The notes below the pieces were generated by a model, which saw only the letters and a program-made list of their open reading frames with translations, did no database searches and was not told the origin of the DNA. A DNA stretch of 41,840 bases, from positions 1 to 41,840 of the IMG/VR virus record IMGVR_UViG_3300043499_000190; one strand, given 5' to 3'. Shown piece by piece: positions 21,152 to 29,963 of this stretch. The stretch comes from a virus. Both the position numbers and the translations under genes were made by a program. Position 1 is the stretch's first letter, and each line of letters begins with the position of its first letter.

Positions 21152-22699
21152 GTGCCCCGCGTCGCCCAGGCCCCTCCCCCAGGTATCGTGAGAAACGCGA
21201 CGCCTGAAGCCACGCCTGGGCGGTGGTATGATTCCAACATGGTCCGCTTCCGGGGCGGGCAGCTGCAACCGATCGGCGGCAACGTCGCGCTGGTCAGCGC
21301 CGTCTTCCCCGACCTCCCGCGCGACATGCTGACCTGGCACGACAACGCGGGCGTGCGCTGGGCCGTCGCCGGGACGGACAGCAAGCTGTTCGCTTATCGT
21401 TTTGATACCCAGGCCCTGCACGACATCACGCCAACAGGCGTTGGTCCGCTCGATCCGCCCGGCACGTCCACCACCGGCTACGGCCGCGGGGACTACGGCG
21501 AGGAGGCATACGGCACGGCGCGAACCTCGTCCGATGTCGGCCCCTCCGATATCGCCGCGACGATGGGCGATCGTTGGAGCCTCGATACATTCGGCGAGGA
21601 TCTGCTGGTCGTGCCGACCCAGGACGGCCAGCTGTATCGTTGGACCCCGCTCACGCCAACGGTGCTGCCCGTCATCGTGGCGGGCGCGCCCACTCAGAAC
21701 AGGGGCGTCATCGTCACCGACCAGCGCCATGTGGTGCTGCTCGCCGCCGGTGGCGATCCACGCAAGATCGCCTGGAGCGATCAGGAGAACCCCAACGTCT
21801 GGCTGGCTGATGTCACCAACCTCGCCGGCGACAAGATGCTGGTCACCCAGAGCTACGCGATGACGGCGGTGAAGGTCTCGGACGGCATCCTGATCTTCAC
21901 CGCCAACGACGCGCATAAGATGGTCTACGTCGGCGCGCCTTACGCTTACGGCATCAGCCAGATCGCCACCGGCTGCGGGCCGATCTCGCCAAGGGCCGTC
22001 ATCGGCATCGGCTCGTTTCACGCCTGGCCTGGCGTGCAAACCTTCTGGTCCTATCAAGGCAACGTGCAGCCGCTGCCGTGCCCGGTGCAGGACTGGTTCT
22101 ACAGCCTCATCAACAGAGACATGGTCGGTCGGGTTTTCGGTAGTCCCAATCCCGCCTTTTCCGAACTGTGGTGGGACTGGGCGGACGAAGGATCACTTGA
22201 AACCAATCGCTATCTGGCGCTCAATTTCGCTGATCCGGCGCACCCATGGACGATCGGCGTCAGGACACGCACGGCGGCGGACCCGAGCGGGACGATGGAC
22301 TACCCGGTCCTCGGCGGCCCGTTGGGCGCCGGAGGCGGCCTCTATCTCCACGAATACGGCTGGACCGAGAACGGCATCCCGCGGGCGCCCCTCGGCCTGA
22401 TCTACGCCGAGAGCGGCGATATCGTCGCCGGTGAAGGGGATAAGCGCCTGCACGTCACCCAACTCGTCTTTGACGCCGACGGCCCGCCGGATGTCCTGGG
22501 TTATCGTTTCTTCCCACGTGAGCAGCCGCACGATGTCGAGAGCGAGTATGACACCGGCCTCTACACCGTCATCCACGGCGGCCTGATGGACATGCGATTC
22601 TCGGGACGCTCCATCCGCATGAGAATGGAAGCGACATCAGACGGGCCATGGGCCGTGGGCCGCCCAAGGCTGGAAGCGAAAGGTGGTGGCCGCCGATGA
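21152..22699 (+). CDS. Tail nozzle / hub protein (beta-propeller type)
   Basis: 515 aa from GTG 21152. Begins RNATPEATPGRWYDSNMVRFRGGQLQPIGG, the familiar start of podoviral propeller proteins related to P22 gp10 and T7 gp12. Repeating beta-blade phrases (VVPTQDGQLYRW, VVLLAAGGDPRKIAWSD, FSELWWDWADEG) follow. This class extends the tail tube below the adaptor ring and carries fibres. It lies between the collar fibre and the small cluster preceding the internal virion proteins. The last codons overlap the next start (ATGA). Confidence 0.8.
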   Translation: MPRVAQAPPPGIVRNATPEATPGRWYDSNMVRFRGGQLQPIGGNVALVSAVFPDLPRDMLTWHDNAGVRWAVAGTDSKLFAYRFDTQALHDITPTGVGPLDPPGTSTTGYGRGDYGEEAYGTARTSSDVGPSDIAATMGDRWSLDTFGEDLLVVPTQDGQLYRWTPLTPTVLPVIVAGAPTQNRGVIVTDQRHVVLLAAGGDPRKIAWSDQENPNVWLADVTNLAGDKMLVTQSYAMTAVKVSDGILIFTANDAHKMVYVGAPYAYGISQIATGCGPISPRAVIGIGSFHAWPGVQTFWSYQGNVQPLPCPVQDWFYSLINRDMVGRVFGSPNPAFSELWWDWADEGSLETNRYLALNFADPAHPWTIGVRTRTAADPSGTMDYPVLGGPLGAGGGLYLHEYGWTENGIPRAPLGLIYAESGDIVAGEGDKRLHVTQLVFDADGPPDVLGYRFFPREQPHDVESEYDTGLYTVIHGGLMDMRFSGRSIRMRMEATSDGPWAVGRPRLEAKGGGRR

Positions 22700-22926
22700 G
22701 CGTTCGTCCCGTCTCTCGTCCGCCCGCGCCGTTCACCGTCCCCGAGGGCGGCGATCTCGACCAACGGCTGGCGGCGATCGCCACCGAACTGAACCGGAAA
22801 GCCAACGCCGGCCTGGCGGGGCCGGCCTTTCGGTTCGTGGGGCTCATCGCGCCGGATGGCTCGACCTACCGTTTAACGGTAGATGACGCTGGTGTTCTCC
22901 ATACGGAACAGGTTCCCCGGATATGA
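22696..22926 (+). CDS. Small virion-associated protein, paralog A (76 aa)
   Basis: 76 aa from ATG 22696, overlapping the nozzle stop. The C-terminal 30 residues (VGLIAPDGSTYRLTVDDAGVLHTEQV) resemble the end of the 62-residue protein at 23059-23247 (VNIRASDGSVWRIRVTPMGSMLLDRIV): a short beta-hairpin with DGS and an R-x-x-V strand. The N-terminus is Pro-rich with a helix (DLDQRLAAIATELNRKA). It is probably a small virion component. Its stop overlaps the next gene's ATG. Confidence 0.65.
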   Translation: MSVRPVSRPPAPFTVPEGGDLDQRLAAIATELNRKANAGLAGPAFRFVGLIAPDGSTYRLTVDDAGVLHTEQVPRI

Positions 22927-23036
22927 CGAAATGCCATTACCGTATGTTTTATGCGTTCCTCATGCTTACGCCGGTTTTGCTATGGCTCATGGTTTTCGTG
23001 CCTTTCCGTGTGATTTTCGGGAGGTGGTGGCCATGA
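22923..23036 (+). CDS. Tiny single-pass membrane protein (37 aa)
   Basis: 37 aa: MTKCHYRMFY, a hydrophobic stretch of about 20 residues (AFLMLTPVLLWLMVFVPF), then RVIFGRWWP. Both ends overlap neighbours (ATGA at 22923 and 23033), which supports translation. It could be a lysis-related or membrane-channel helper protein, as seen near ejection modules, but the evidence is only hydrophobicity and position. Confidence 0.5.
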   Translation: MTKCHYRMFYAFLMLTPVLLWLMVFVPFRVIFGRWWP

Positions 23037-23062
23037 GACGGGCTCCAGGAGAACAGGTATGA
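23033..23062 (+). other. Nine-codon coupling ORF (MRRAPGEQV)
   Basis: The ATG overlaps the preceding stop and the TGA overlaps the following ATG (23059). The codons include the CCAGGAG ribosome site of the next gene. It may act as a translational bridge between 22923-23036 and 23059-23247 rather than make a useful peptide. Confidence 0.3.
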
Positions 23063-23247
23063 CACTCCCAAAACGATCCACGCCGGAGCCGTTCGCTCTC
23101 GCGCACCCCCCGGCGGCGATCCCTGTTCCGCCCCCAGACCCCATTCCAACCTTCGACGCGGTCAACATCCGCGCCAGCGACGGCAGCGTCTGGCGCATCC
23201 GGGTGACGCCGATGGGATCAATGCTCCTGGACCGTATCGTTACCTGA
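23059..23247 (+). CDS. Small virion-associated protein, paralog B (62 aa)
   Basis: 62 aa with an N-terminal half full of prolines (HPPAAIPVPPPDPIPTF) and a C-terminal hairpin similar to the protein at 22696-22926 (DGS, R-x-x-V). The ribosome site CCAGGAGAAC is 6-7 bases upstream. It ends directly before the GNAT-like gene. A duplicated small structural protein is the best guess. Confidence 0.6.
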   Translation: MTLPKRSTPEPFALAHPPAAIPVPPPDPIPTFDAVNIRASDGSVWRIRVTPMGSMLLDRIVT

Positions 23248-23613
23248 ATGTTGAGCGCCGAGGAAAAGCGGTCGCGACTACAGAAAGCCCTCGATTACGG
23301 GGGTGGAACACACACGTTGCAAGACGTCATCGACCTCGTGCGTAAAGGTGAAGCCCAGTTCTGGGAAAACGGCGACGGCAGTATCCTGACTGAGATACAT
23401 ACCTTTCCGCGTCTTAAAACCGTGCATTACTGGCTTATCTCAGGCGGCCTGAAAGACTGTCTCGCGCTCGATCGCGACATCGTGCCGTGGGCTCTCGAAC
23501 AGGGCTGTACCGTGGCGACGGCGACAGGGCGGAAGGGCTGGGGCAAGGTCGCGGCTCCGCTGGGATGGAAACCGTATATGTTTACATTCCATAAGCCGCT
23601 GACGGAGGACTGA
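23248..23613 (+). CDS. GNAT-like internal virion protein (T7 gp13-like)
   Basis: 121 aa. The order of motifs (TLQDVIDLVRKGEAQFWENGDGSILTEI, then HYWLISGGLKDCLAL, then PWALEQGCTVATATGRKGWGKV) fits the small GNAT-fold protein related to T7 gp13 that precedes the internal core proteins. In T7-like phages it helps form the virion core; acetyltransferase activity is not established. It starts immediately after the previous stop and is followed 3 bp later by the gp14-like gene, in the same order as in T7. Confidence 0.7.
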   Translation: MLSAEEKRSRLQKALDYGGGTHTLQDVIDLVRKGEAQFWENGDGSILTEIHTFPRLKTVHYWLISGGLKDCLALDRDIVPWALEQGCTVATATGRKGWGKVAAPLGWKPYMFTFHKPLTED

Positions 23614-23616
23614 GAG

Positions 23617-24786
23617 ATGTCGAAGTCTAAACCGCAGGAAACAACGGCGACCACCAATACCTCGCAGGTCATCCCCGACTGGCTGGCGCAGACCGGCCAA
23701 AACGCTGTCTCCCGCGCCGAGGATCTGTCGAACCGCCCCTACACACCCTACACGGGTGAGATGGTCGCGCCGCAATCGGCGGACACGCTCCAGTCGTATC
23801 AGCAGGTGCGCGACCTCCAGGGCCAGGGCGCGCCAGCCTTTGGACAGTCCCTCGACGCCTACGGCCGCCTCGTCGGGAGCGCCGCGCCGATCACCACCAG
23901 CGGCGTCAACGACAACACCAACAGTTTCTACGGCAACTTCAACCAGAACGTGATGAACCCGGCCCGGGGGTTACTGGGCGGCTATCTCAACGGCGGTCCC
24001 GCCACCGCCCAACAGGTCGGTCAGAACGCCCAGACCCTGATGTCGCCCTACGCCCAGAACGTCATCGACCCGACGCTGGCCGCCGGCGAGCAGGCGCGCG
24101 AGATCGCGCGCCAAAAGATCGCGGGCAACGCCGCCAACGCGGGCGCCTTCGGCGGCTCCCGCCAGGGCGTGGCCGAGGGTGTTTCCGACGCCCAGACGCT
24201 ACTCGGAACGCAACAGCAGATCGGTCAGATGCTGAACACCGGCTGGGGCCAGGCGCTCAACTCCGGCACCCAGCTGGGCCTCCAGGCGGGCCAGCAGGGT
24301 TACGGCGCGGCGACCGGGCTCGCCAACCTTGGCGCGCAAGGTTACGCCAACGCCGCCCAGGCGGGGCAGGGCATCTCCAATACCAACCTGAGCGCGGGCC
24401 TCGCCGCCGCTGGGGCGCTGCCAGGCGTCGCCACCGCGCAGCAGACCTACGGCAAGACCGATGCGTCCATGCTACAGGCCATCGGCGCGGATCAGCAGAA
24501 TTACGGTCAGCGGGTCGATAACGCCGGCTACGGCCAGTACCTCGATGAGCAGGGCTGGCCGGTGCAGAACCTCGATCTGCTGCTGGGCGCGGTCGGTGGC
24601 GTGCCCTATTCGACGCAGGGCACCGGGTTCAACACGCAGCAGCAGACCCTGAACAAGAACATGGCGGGCGGCATCCTCGGCGGCGCGTTGTCGGGCGCCA
24701 CCACGGGCGCCGCCGTCAGCGCCGGAAACCCCTATGTCGCCGCCGCCGGGGCCGTCGTTGGCGGGATATCGGGAGCATTGAGCTGA
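23617..24786 (+). CDS. Internal virion / DNA ejection protein (gp14-like)
   Basis: 389 aa. Ala/Gly/Gln-rich with long helical stretches (AYGRLVGS; QQVGQNAQTLMSPYAQNV; EQAREIARQKIAGNAANAGAFGGSRQG) and a C-terminal glycine-rich segment (GGILGGALSGATTGAAV) that could insert into a membrane. This composition is usual for ejection proteins such as T7 gp14. Good GGAGG site 8 bases before the ATG. The stop overlaps the next ATG (TGATG). Confidence 0.7.
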   Translation: MSKSKPQETTATTNTSQVIPDWLAQTGQNAVSRAEDLSNRPYTPYTGEMVAPQSADTLQSYQQVRDLQGQGAPAFGQSLDAYGRLVGSAAPITTSGVNDNTNSFYGNFNQNVMNPARGLLGGYLNGGPATAQQVGQNAQTLMSPYAQNVIDPTLAAGEQAREIARQKIAGNAANAGAFGGSRQGVAEGVSDAQTLLGTQQQIGQMLNTGWGQALNSGTQLGLQAGQQGYGAATGLANLGAQGYANAAQAGQGISNTNLSAGLAAAGALPGVATAQQTYGKTDASMLQAIGADQQNYGQRVDNAGYGQYLDEQGWPVQNLDLLLGAVGGVPYSTQGTGFNTQQQTLNKNMAGGILGGALSGATTGAAVSAGNPYVAAAGAVVGGISGALS

Positions 24787-25205
24787 TGGCTGAATACATC
24801 CCCTACGCCGACCCCGACCTGTCCCTCGCCTCCACCGCCGGCGCGCTTCCGGCGGGGTCGCTCAACAGCGGTAACTGGGGCATGTCTTCCGTCTCGGGGT
24901 TCTACCCGGCCTACGCGGGCGGGACCGACACCACGAGCACGTCCTCCGGCGCCGACCTGACCAAGGCGCTGCAAGGGCTGAGCAAGGGCTTCGCGGACGG
25001 TCAAAAGCCCGCCGACAAAGCTCCCCAGGGCGCCGCCATCCCGCAGATCGCCCCCGTCGGCTCGCCCATGCGGCGCGTGGCGATCGATCAACTGGCGCAG
25101 CTTTTGAACAAACGGCGCGACGATCTCCTGGCGGCGGCGATGAAGCCGGGCGGGCAGGTGGAGCCATACAGCGTTCCACACTCCCTTGGGCTCCTCGGTT
25201 TCTAA
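24786..25205 (+). CDS. Virion-associated protein (139 aa)
   Basis: 139 aa. Begins MAEYIPYADPDLSLASTAG, Gly/Ser/Ala-rich in the first half, with a helical C-terminus (MRRVAIDQLAQLLNKRRDDLLAAAMK). Lies between the two large ejection protein genes and is coupled to the first by TGATG. No family recognised. Probably part of the ejection assembly. Confidence 0.6.
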   Translation: MAEYIPYADPDLSLASTAGALPAGSLNSGNWGMSSVSGFYPAYAGGTDTTSTSSGADLTKALQGLSKGFADGQKPADKAPQGAAIPQIAPVGSPMRRVAIDQLAQLLNKRRDDLLAAAMKPGGQVEPYSVPHSLGLLGF

Positions 25206-25216
25206 GGTGTAATGAA

Positions 25217-27577
25217 ATGGCTGAAGAAACCACATCCGCCACATCCGACCAGCAACTCTCCCAGATCATCAACCAGCTGCTGGCGGGCAAAACGGCGCAG
25301 CCGGCCGTCGATCCCAACGCCGGCCCCTCCTCGCGCGAGGGGCGCGGTATCCTCTCGCTCCTTGGCGAGGGTCTCGGCGGCGGCGCTCAGTACGGCTCAA
25401 CGCAAGAGCGTGAACAGGGCGGCCTGTCCGCCCTCGGCGCGGCGGGGGCGCGGATGTTGCAGGCGTCCGACTGGTCGGTCATGCCACACTCCTTCGGATC
25501 GATCCTCGGCCAGGGTCTGGACGCGGCGCGCGGCAATCTCGGCCACACCCAGGCGGTTTCGGCGGCACAACATTACGCCGCGCAACAGATGGCGCATGAG
25601 CAGCAGCAGGACCAGATCGCGCGGCTGAAAGAGGCGCTGCCGTATCTGCAACTGCAAGAGGATCAGCGCGCGGCGGCGCGGCAACGGGAACTGCTGAGGC
25701 CCGGTTCGACCAACACCAGCATCGGCGCGGCTGGCGGGCCGCCAGACCCCGGTTCTCCCGCCGGGCAGGTCGCGACGCGCACCGCCGCGTTCTGGTCGAG
25801 CCAGGGCTACACACCGGAACAGGTCGCCGGGATCATGGCCGGCGGCCCAGGGGCCGAGAGCGGATTCGATCCCGGCGCCAAAGGCGACGGCGGAACATCC
25901 CTTGGCCTCTACCAGCACCACGCCGACCGCATGGCGGAACTGGTCAAACGCTACGGACCAAACCCGACCGAGGCGCAGCAGCATGAGTTCGCCGCCTGGG
26001 AGATATCTCCACAAGGCACGCACGCCGCCGTTGGCGCCGCGCTGAAGCAGGCGAAGACACCCCAGGAAGCCGCCGCGATCTGGACAAAGGGCTTCGAGAA
26101 CCCGAAGAACGCTGATGCCGTCGCGGCGGCGCGGGCATCTGTCGCCGGAAGGTATGTCGGCTACGGACAGGCGCCCGCCAAGGCAGGCGCTCCAGCGACG
26201 CCGGCAGCACCTGGGCAGGCCACCATGCCGTCCCCGGAGCCGCCCCTGCTGGCCGGCACGGCCCAGACGGCGGGACCGGCGGGACCAACTTCCGACGTCA
26301 TCCCGCCCTCGCCCCCCGGCAGCGACGCCACCGTGGCCGAGATCGAGGCGGGCAGGGCGTCTTCCCCGGCACGGACCGGGGCGCCTCAACCAGGCGCGGT
26401 CGTCACCGCGCAGGCGGGCGGGCAGCCGACGAGCGCCGCGCAGCTGCCGCCCATCCCGATCGCCGGAGGCGTCGTCGTCGCGCATCCTGGAGTTTACAAA
26501 GAGTATTTCGCGCGGGAGGCCGCTCCGCCACCGAACACCGAAGACTTCAATCCCAGCCTCACGGCGAGACAGAACGCGGCGTTCGCCCATGAGGCCGCCG
26601 CGATTGAAGAAAGAGCGCGAGCCAACGCGGCCCGAGTAAAACCAGACCCGAAAGAGACGGCGGACATTCTGGCCGCGAGGCAGGAGATCAAAGCCAAGGT
26701 CGAACTGGCGGCGCAGGATAAAGCGCAGAAGGCGGCGGTTAATTTAACTAAGTGGGCCGACGAACAGGAAAAAGCAGTCCGCCCTCGTTATGAGCAACAG
26801 ATCAAAAGTTACGACGCGGCGGCGACGGCGATGCAGGCGCAGTCACATAAGATGCAGGAGATAGCGGCAACCGCTACCGAGGCCCGCGCGACCGAGGCGG
26901 CGAAGCAGGAAGGTCAGGTCATCGTCGAAGAGCGTAAGAAGATGGCGGAAACCCGCGACGCCGCGCGTCAGTCGATCGACCAGGTGCATGTCCTGCGTGC
27001 CTTGTCCGATCGGGCGGGAACCGCGACGGCGCTTGAGAACATCACCCTGCCGAATGGTCAGACCATACGCGATGTCATGGTGCAACATGGCCTGGGCGAC
27101 GAAAAGACGTTGGCGCACCTGAACAGCCAGCAGGCGTATGAGGTGGCGGCGACGCAGATGGTCATGGATCTCCGCAAGGGCGTGCAGATGGGTAACCTCA
27201 GTGACGGAGATCTTCGGTTCCTACAGAAGGTCGTCCCAAAGGGGTCGATCACCCCCGAGGGTCGCGCCGACATGCTCGCCACCATAGAATTGATCCATGA
27301 CCGGAAACGCGAATACATCGATCGCGTGCATCAACTCTGGGACCAGGGAAAAGGACTGTCCTGGGAGAAAGCGAAGGTCGAAGCCGACAAGCAAATGGGC
27401 GACATCGTTCCGCAGGTGCCGCAAGAATACAAAGCCATGTCGGACCAGGAACGAGATGTCTGGTGGAAGGCGAACACGAAACCACGCATGTTGTTGCGGA
27501 CACCGGATGAACTGAACAAGGATGGTAAGGTAACGAAACGCGGCCATATCATCATGGTGCCGGAGGCGCCCCAGTAA
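25217..27577 (+). CDS. Large internal virion protein with phage tail lysozyme domain
   Basis: 786 aa. A lysozyme-like domain (about 195-320) has the pattern GYTPEQVAGIMAGGPGAESGFDPGA, with putative catalytic E214 and GTSLGLYQHH, then W..G.E and ASVAGRYVGYG; this matches the phage tail lysozyme family used to open the peptidoglycan during DNA entry. After a Pro/Ala linker (320-440) comes a long helical coiled-coil part (about 470-620) and a helical end. The architecture is like T7 gp16. It has a TAATG overlap with the next gene. Confidence 0.8.
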   Translation: MAEETTSATSDQQLSQIINQLLAGKTAQPAVDPNAGPSSREGRGILSLLGEGLGGGAQYGSTQEREQGGLSALGAAGARMLQASDWSVMPHSFGSILGQGLDAARGNLGHTQAVSAAQHYAAQQMAHEQQQDQIARLKEALPYLQLQEDQRAAARQRELLRPGSTNTSIGAAGGPPDPGSPAGQVATRTAAFWSSQGYTPEQVAGIMAGGPGAESGFDPGAKGDGGTSLGLYQHHADRMAELVKRYGPNPTEAQQHEFAAWEISPQGTHAAVGAALKQAKTPQEAAAIWTKGFENPKNADAVAAARASVAGRYVGYGQAPAKAGAPATPAAPGQATMPSPEPPLLAGTAQTAGPAGPTSDVIPPSPPGSDATVAEIEAGRASSPARTGAPQPGAVVTAQAGGQPTSAAQLPPIPIAGGVVVAHPGVYKEYFAREAAPPPNTEDFNPSLTARQNAAFAHEAAAIEERARANAARVKPDPKETADILAARQEIKAKVELAAQDKAQKAAVNLTKWADEQEKAVRPRYEQQIKSYDAAATAMQAQSHKMQEIAATATEARATEAAKQEGQVIVEERKKMAETRDAARQSIDQVHVLRALSDRAGTATALENITLPNGQTIRDVMVQHGLGDEKTLAHLNSQQAYEVAATQMVMDLRKGVQMGNLSDGDLRFLQKVVPKGSITPEGRADMLATIELIHDRKREYIDRVHQLWDQGKGLSWEKAKVEADKQMGDIVPQVPQEYKAMSDQERDVWWKANTKPRMLLRTPDELNKDGKVTKRGHIIMVPEAPQ

Positions 27578-29316
27578 TGGCTTATGACCCACTGGCGGAT
27601 GCGATAAGAGAAAATGGCGGCCCCCCATCGGGCGTCACCGCCGCGTTGCCCTCCGGTTACGACCCATTGGCGGAGGCGGAGAAGCGGCAGGACAGCCCGT
27701 TGAAGGTGCCTTACAGAAACGGCCAACCCGATAACCCGTACGCGACAAACCCGAACGATGACGCCTACGGCGGCAGGCCGGGCTCCCAGGGAATGCCGTT
27801 CGTTTCCGGCGCGATACGCGGCGTCCTGGATGCGGCCGATACCGGAACGAACGTCCTGAGGTCGATCTTCCCCGCACCGGCGGACACGGATGCCGCTCGG
27901 GCGATCCGTAGCCTGATACGCGGCGCCCCGGATACGGCTGACACCGACACGACGGCCCGTCTCAAAGCCGACCGCGATGCGTGGAAGAAGCAATACGGCG
28001 ACAGCACCGCCGCCCAGATCGGCCGCGTGGGTGGCCAGATCGCCTCGACGGCGGGGCCTGCCGGCCTCATCGGGAAAGGCATTGGCGCTGTCTCCCAGGG
28101 CCTGCCGGCCGCGCTCCGGCTGTTGACGCAAGGCGCGGCCCAGGGTGGCACGCAGGCGGGGATGACCGCTTCCGGCTACGATGAATCGACCGGAGAGCAG
28201 ATCGCCAAGGGCGCTATCACCGGCGGCGTGGCGGGGCCGGTCATTGGAAAACTGACAGGATATCTCGACACGCTACGCGGGTTCTACGGCGGCATCCGGC
28301 CGGAGATCGCCACGCTGGCCGACAAGGCAAGGCAGCTGGGCATGACCATCCCGGTCAATGCCATGACGCCGAACCAGCAGGCCAGGATGTTCACCAACGC
28401 CCTGCGAACCCTGCCGGGGACGGGCGAGGACGCCGCTGCCCTGGCGCGGCAAAGGCAGTTCCAGGGCGCGCTGATGAAAGAGGGTGGCTCCGCCGCGGAT
28501 ACGATGGGCGTCGCCGAGATGAAGGCGATGCGGGATAATATCAGCGCCGGCTACGATACCGCACTGGGCCGGGTGACGGCCATTCCGCACTCGCCTCAAC
28601 TCGTGAACGACCTGTCGAATGTTGGCGTTGACGCGACCCGCGTCCTGGACCCCAACGCGGCGAGCTACGTGGGGAAAGCCATTCGCGAAATACATGATGC
28701 GTTCGGCGGTGGCCCCATCACGGGCACCGCTTATAAATCACTGACCGCCAGTGATGGTATCCTGGCGAAGATCTCCGCCGCCGCGCCGGAGGCGGCGGGC
28801 CCTTACCTGGCCCAGATCAACCAGGCGCTAAAGCAACAACTCACCCGCTCCGCTCCACCCGGCACCGCCGCTGATCTGCTGCGCCTCGATAAAGAGTGGC
28901 GGGCGATGCACACCATCCGTCCCCTGGCGGAAAAGTCCGGGACCGGCGATATCCAACCGGCGGCGCTGCTGCAATCGACGATCAATCAGGCGAAGAAATT
29001 CGACGGTCCCGCCAGCGGCGTGGCGTTCAGCGATGACGCGCTGCCGGAGCTGGGCCGGATCGGAAAGCAGTTCTTCGGGCATATCCCCGAAAGCGGCACG
29101 GCGCCACGCACGCAGGCTTATGAATTTGCTCACCATCCGTTCCGCTTTACAGCGGGTATCCTTCCCGGTCTGGCGGTGGGGCGGCCCCTGCGCGCCTGGG
29201 CGGACAGTTCAACGGTATCAGGGCGCGTAATCGACACATCACTGGGCGGCCCAAGGCCAGACCCCAACCGGGCGGTTCCGGTGTTTAATTTACTGGGTCT
29301 CGACGCTCAACGCTGA
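27577..29316 (+). CDS. Internal virion / ejection protein (579 aa)
   Basis: 579 aa. Two short related phrases near the start, MAYDPLADAI and SGYDPLAEAE, then disordered sequence to about 130. A glycine/alanine-rich hydrophobic region at about 150-230 (GRVGGQIASTAGPAGLIGKGIGAV) could enter membranes, and a helical second half follows (LADKARQLGMTIPVN; NALRTLPGTGEDAAALARQRQF). It is the last gene of the structural block. The stop codon is 1 bp from the stop of the convergent membrane-protein gene, with no terminator visible between them. Confidence 0.7.
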   Translation: MAYDPLADAIRENGGPPSGVTAALPSGYDPLAEAEKRQDSPLKVPYRNGQPDNPYATNPNDDAYGGRPGSQGMPFVSGAIRGVLDAADTGTNVLRSIFPAPADTDAARAIRSLIRGAPDTADTDTTARLKADRDAWKKQYGDSTAAQIGRVGGQIASTAGPAGLIGKGIGAVSQGLPAALRLLTQGAAQGGTQAGMTASGYDESTGEQIAKGAITGGVAGPVIGKLTGYLDTLRGFYGGIRPEIATLADKARQLGMTIPVNAMTPNQQARMFTNALRTLPGTGEDAAALARQRQFQGALMKEGGSAADTMGVAEMKAMRDNISAGYDTALGRVTAIPHSPQLVNDLSNVGVDATRVLDPNAASYVGKAIREIHDAFGGGPITGTAYKSLTASDGILAKISAAAPEAAGPYLAQINQALKQQLTRSAPPGTAADLLRLDKEWRAMHTIRPLAEKSGTGDIQPAALLQSTINQAKKFDGPASGVAFSDDALPELGRIGKQFFGHIPESGTAPRTQAYEFAHHPFRFTAGILPGLAVGRPLRAWADSSTVSGRVIDTSLGGPRPDPNRAVPVFNLLGLDAQR

Positions 29317-29317
29317 C

Positions 29318-29533
29318 CTATTGGCCGATCACCACCAGGACCACTGTCAGAACGACCGCCACCGTCAGCGGCCCCAGCGGGAGGCGGGAGTCGCCGACAG
29401 GAGGAGAAGGAGGCATCCGGCGCGGAGGCTCGGAAAGATCGCGAACCGCCAGCCCCAGAAGCAGGAACACCAGGTAAAGCAGTGTGATGGCGAACGGTAC
29501 CACCATGAAGACGACGAACAGAGTTCCGATCAT
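29318..29533 (-). CDS. Small two-helix membrane protein, holin candidate (71 aa)
   Basis: 71 aa from ATG 29533. Two hydrophobic segments (about 2-28, TLFVVFMVVPFAITLLYLVFL; and 55-70, LTVAVVLTVVLVVIG) are joined by a Pro/Arg-rich loop. The longer frame to 29776 is low-complexity antisense sequence, and the ATG overlaps the previous stop (ATGA), which supports this start. Size and topology suit a holin, and it sits last in the minus-strand operon together with another membrane protein. No separate endolysin was found near it. Confidence 0.6.
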   Translation of the reverse strand: MIGTLFVVFMVVPFAITLLYLVFLLLGLAVRDLSEPPRRMPPSPPVGDSRLPLGPLTVAVVLTVVLVVIGQ

Positions 29534-29670
29534 AACGTCGCCACCACCCACCAGAACACACCGGCCACGGTAACAACGACCGTGGCGTCGGTGGCCCAGC
29601 CCCAGGCGTCGCTCCAGAGCCGGGAGCGGCTCCGTCTGAAATGCCAGTGCCAGGCGAGGGAATGGCTCAT
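29530..29670 (-). CDS. Tiny membrane protein (46 aa), lysis candidate
   Basis: 46 aa, starting MSHSLAWHWHFRRSRSR, with a Trp/Ala-rich hydrophobic helix at about 29-46 (ATVVVTVAGVFWWVVATL). Both ends overlap neighbours (ATGA at 29667-29670 and at 29530-29533), strong support for a coupled gene. With the membrane protein after it, this may form a holin/antiholin or similar lysis pair; this is inference. Confidence 0.55.
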   Translation of the reverse strand: MSHSLAWHWHFRRSRSRLWSDAWGWATDATVVVTVAGVFWWVVATL

Positions 29671-29963
29671 GGCCGCACGGCTTCGTTGAGCGCCGTGACG
29701 ATCCTCGTGGCGTGCCTGAAAGCCAACCCGTGCGCCAAAACCTCATCAGTGTGACCGGGTTCGTGGCGGAGAACATCGTAGCGGCCGTTTTCGCTTTTGC
29801 CCGCTGTCCTGATGAGGCTGTAGCGGATCGTGGTTTCTGTCGATTGCATCTTGTTAAACCTTTTCACTGTTAAGTCTTCAATCTGTCGGAGCAGATCATC
29901 ATGCTCCTTCTCCAGTTCCTCGATCTGGCGGCGCAGCGCGTTGATGAGGTCGGGGACCATCAC
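29667..29963 (-). CDS. Coiled-coil protein downstream of DNA polymerase (98 aa)
   Basis: 98 aa. A strong coiled coil runs from about 5 to 38 (ALRRQIEELEKEHDDLLRQIEDL), then a compact part (RYSLIRTAGKSENGRYDVLRHEPG...ATRIVTALN). No family recognised. ATG overlaps the polymerase stop (29960-29963), and its stop overlaps the next start. Codes in the replication operon but just before the membrane genes, so it may belong with either set. Confidence 0.7.
   Translation of the reverse strand: MMVPDLINALRRQIEELEKEHDDLLRQIEDLTVKRFNKMQSTETTIRYSLIRTAGKSENGRYDVLRHEPGHTDEVLAHGLAFRHATRIVTALNEAVRP

Noticed and set aside
25397-26590. 397-codon antisense frame under the lysozyme-bearing virion protein
   Set aside because: Arg/Gly-rich composition typical of a shadow frame; no ribosome site or operon context.
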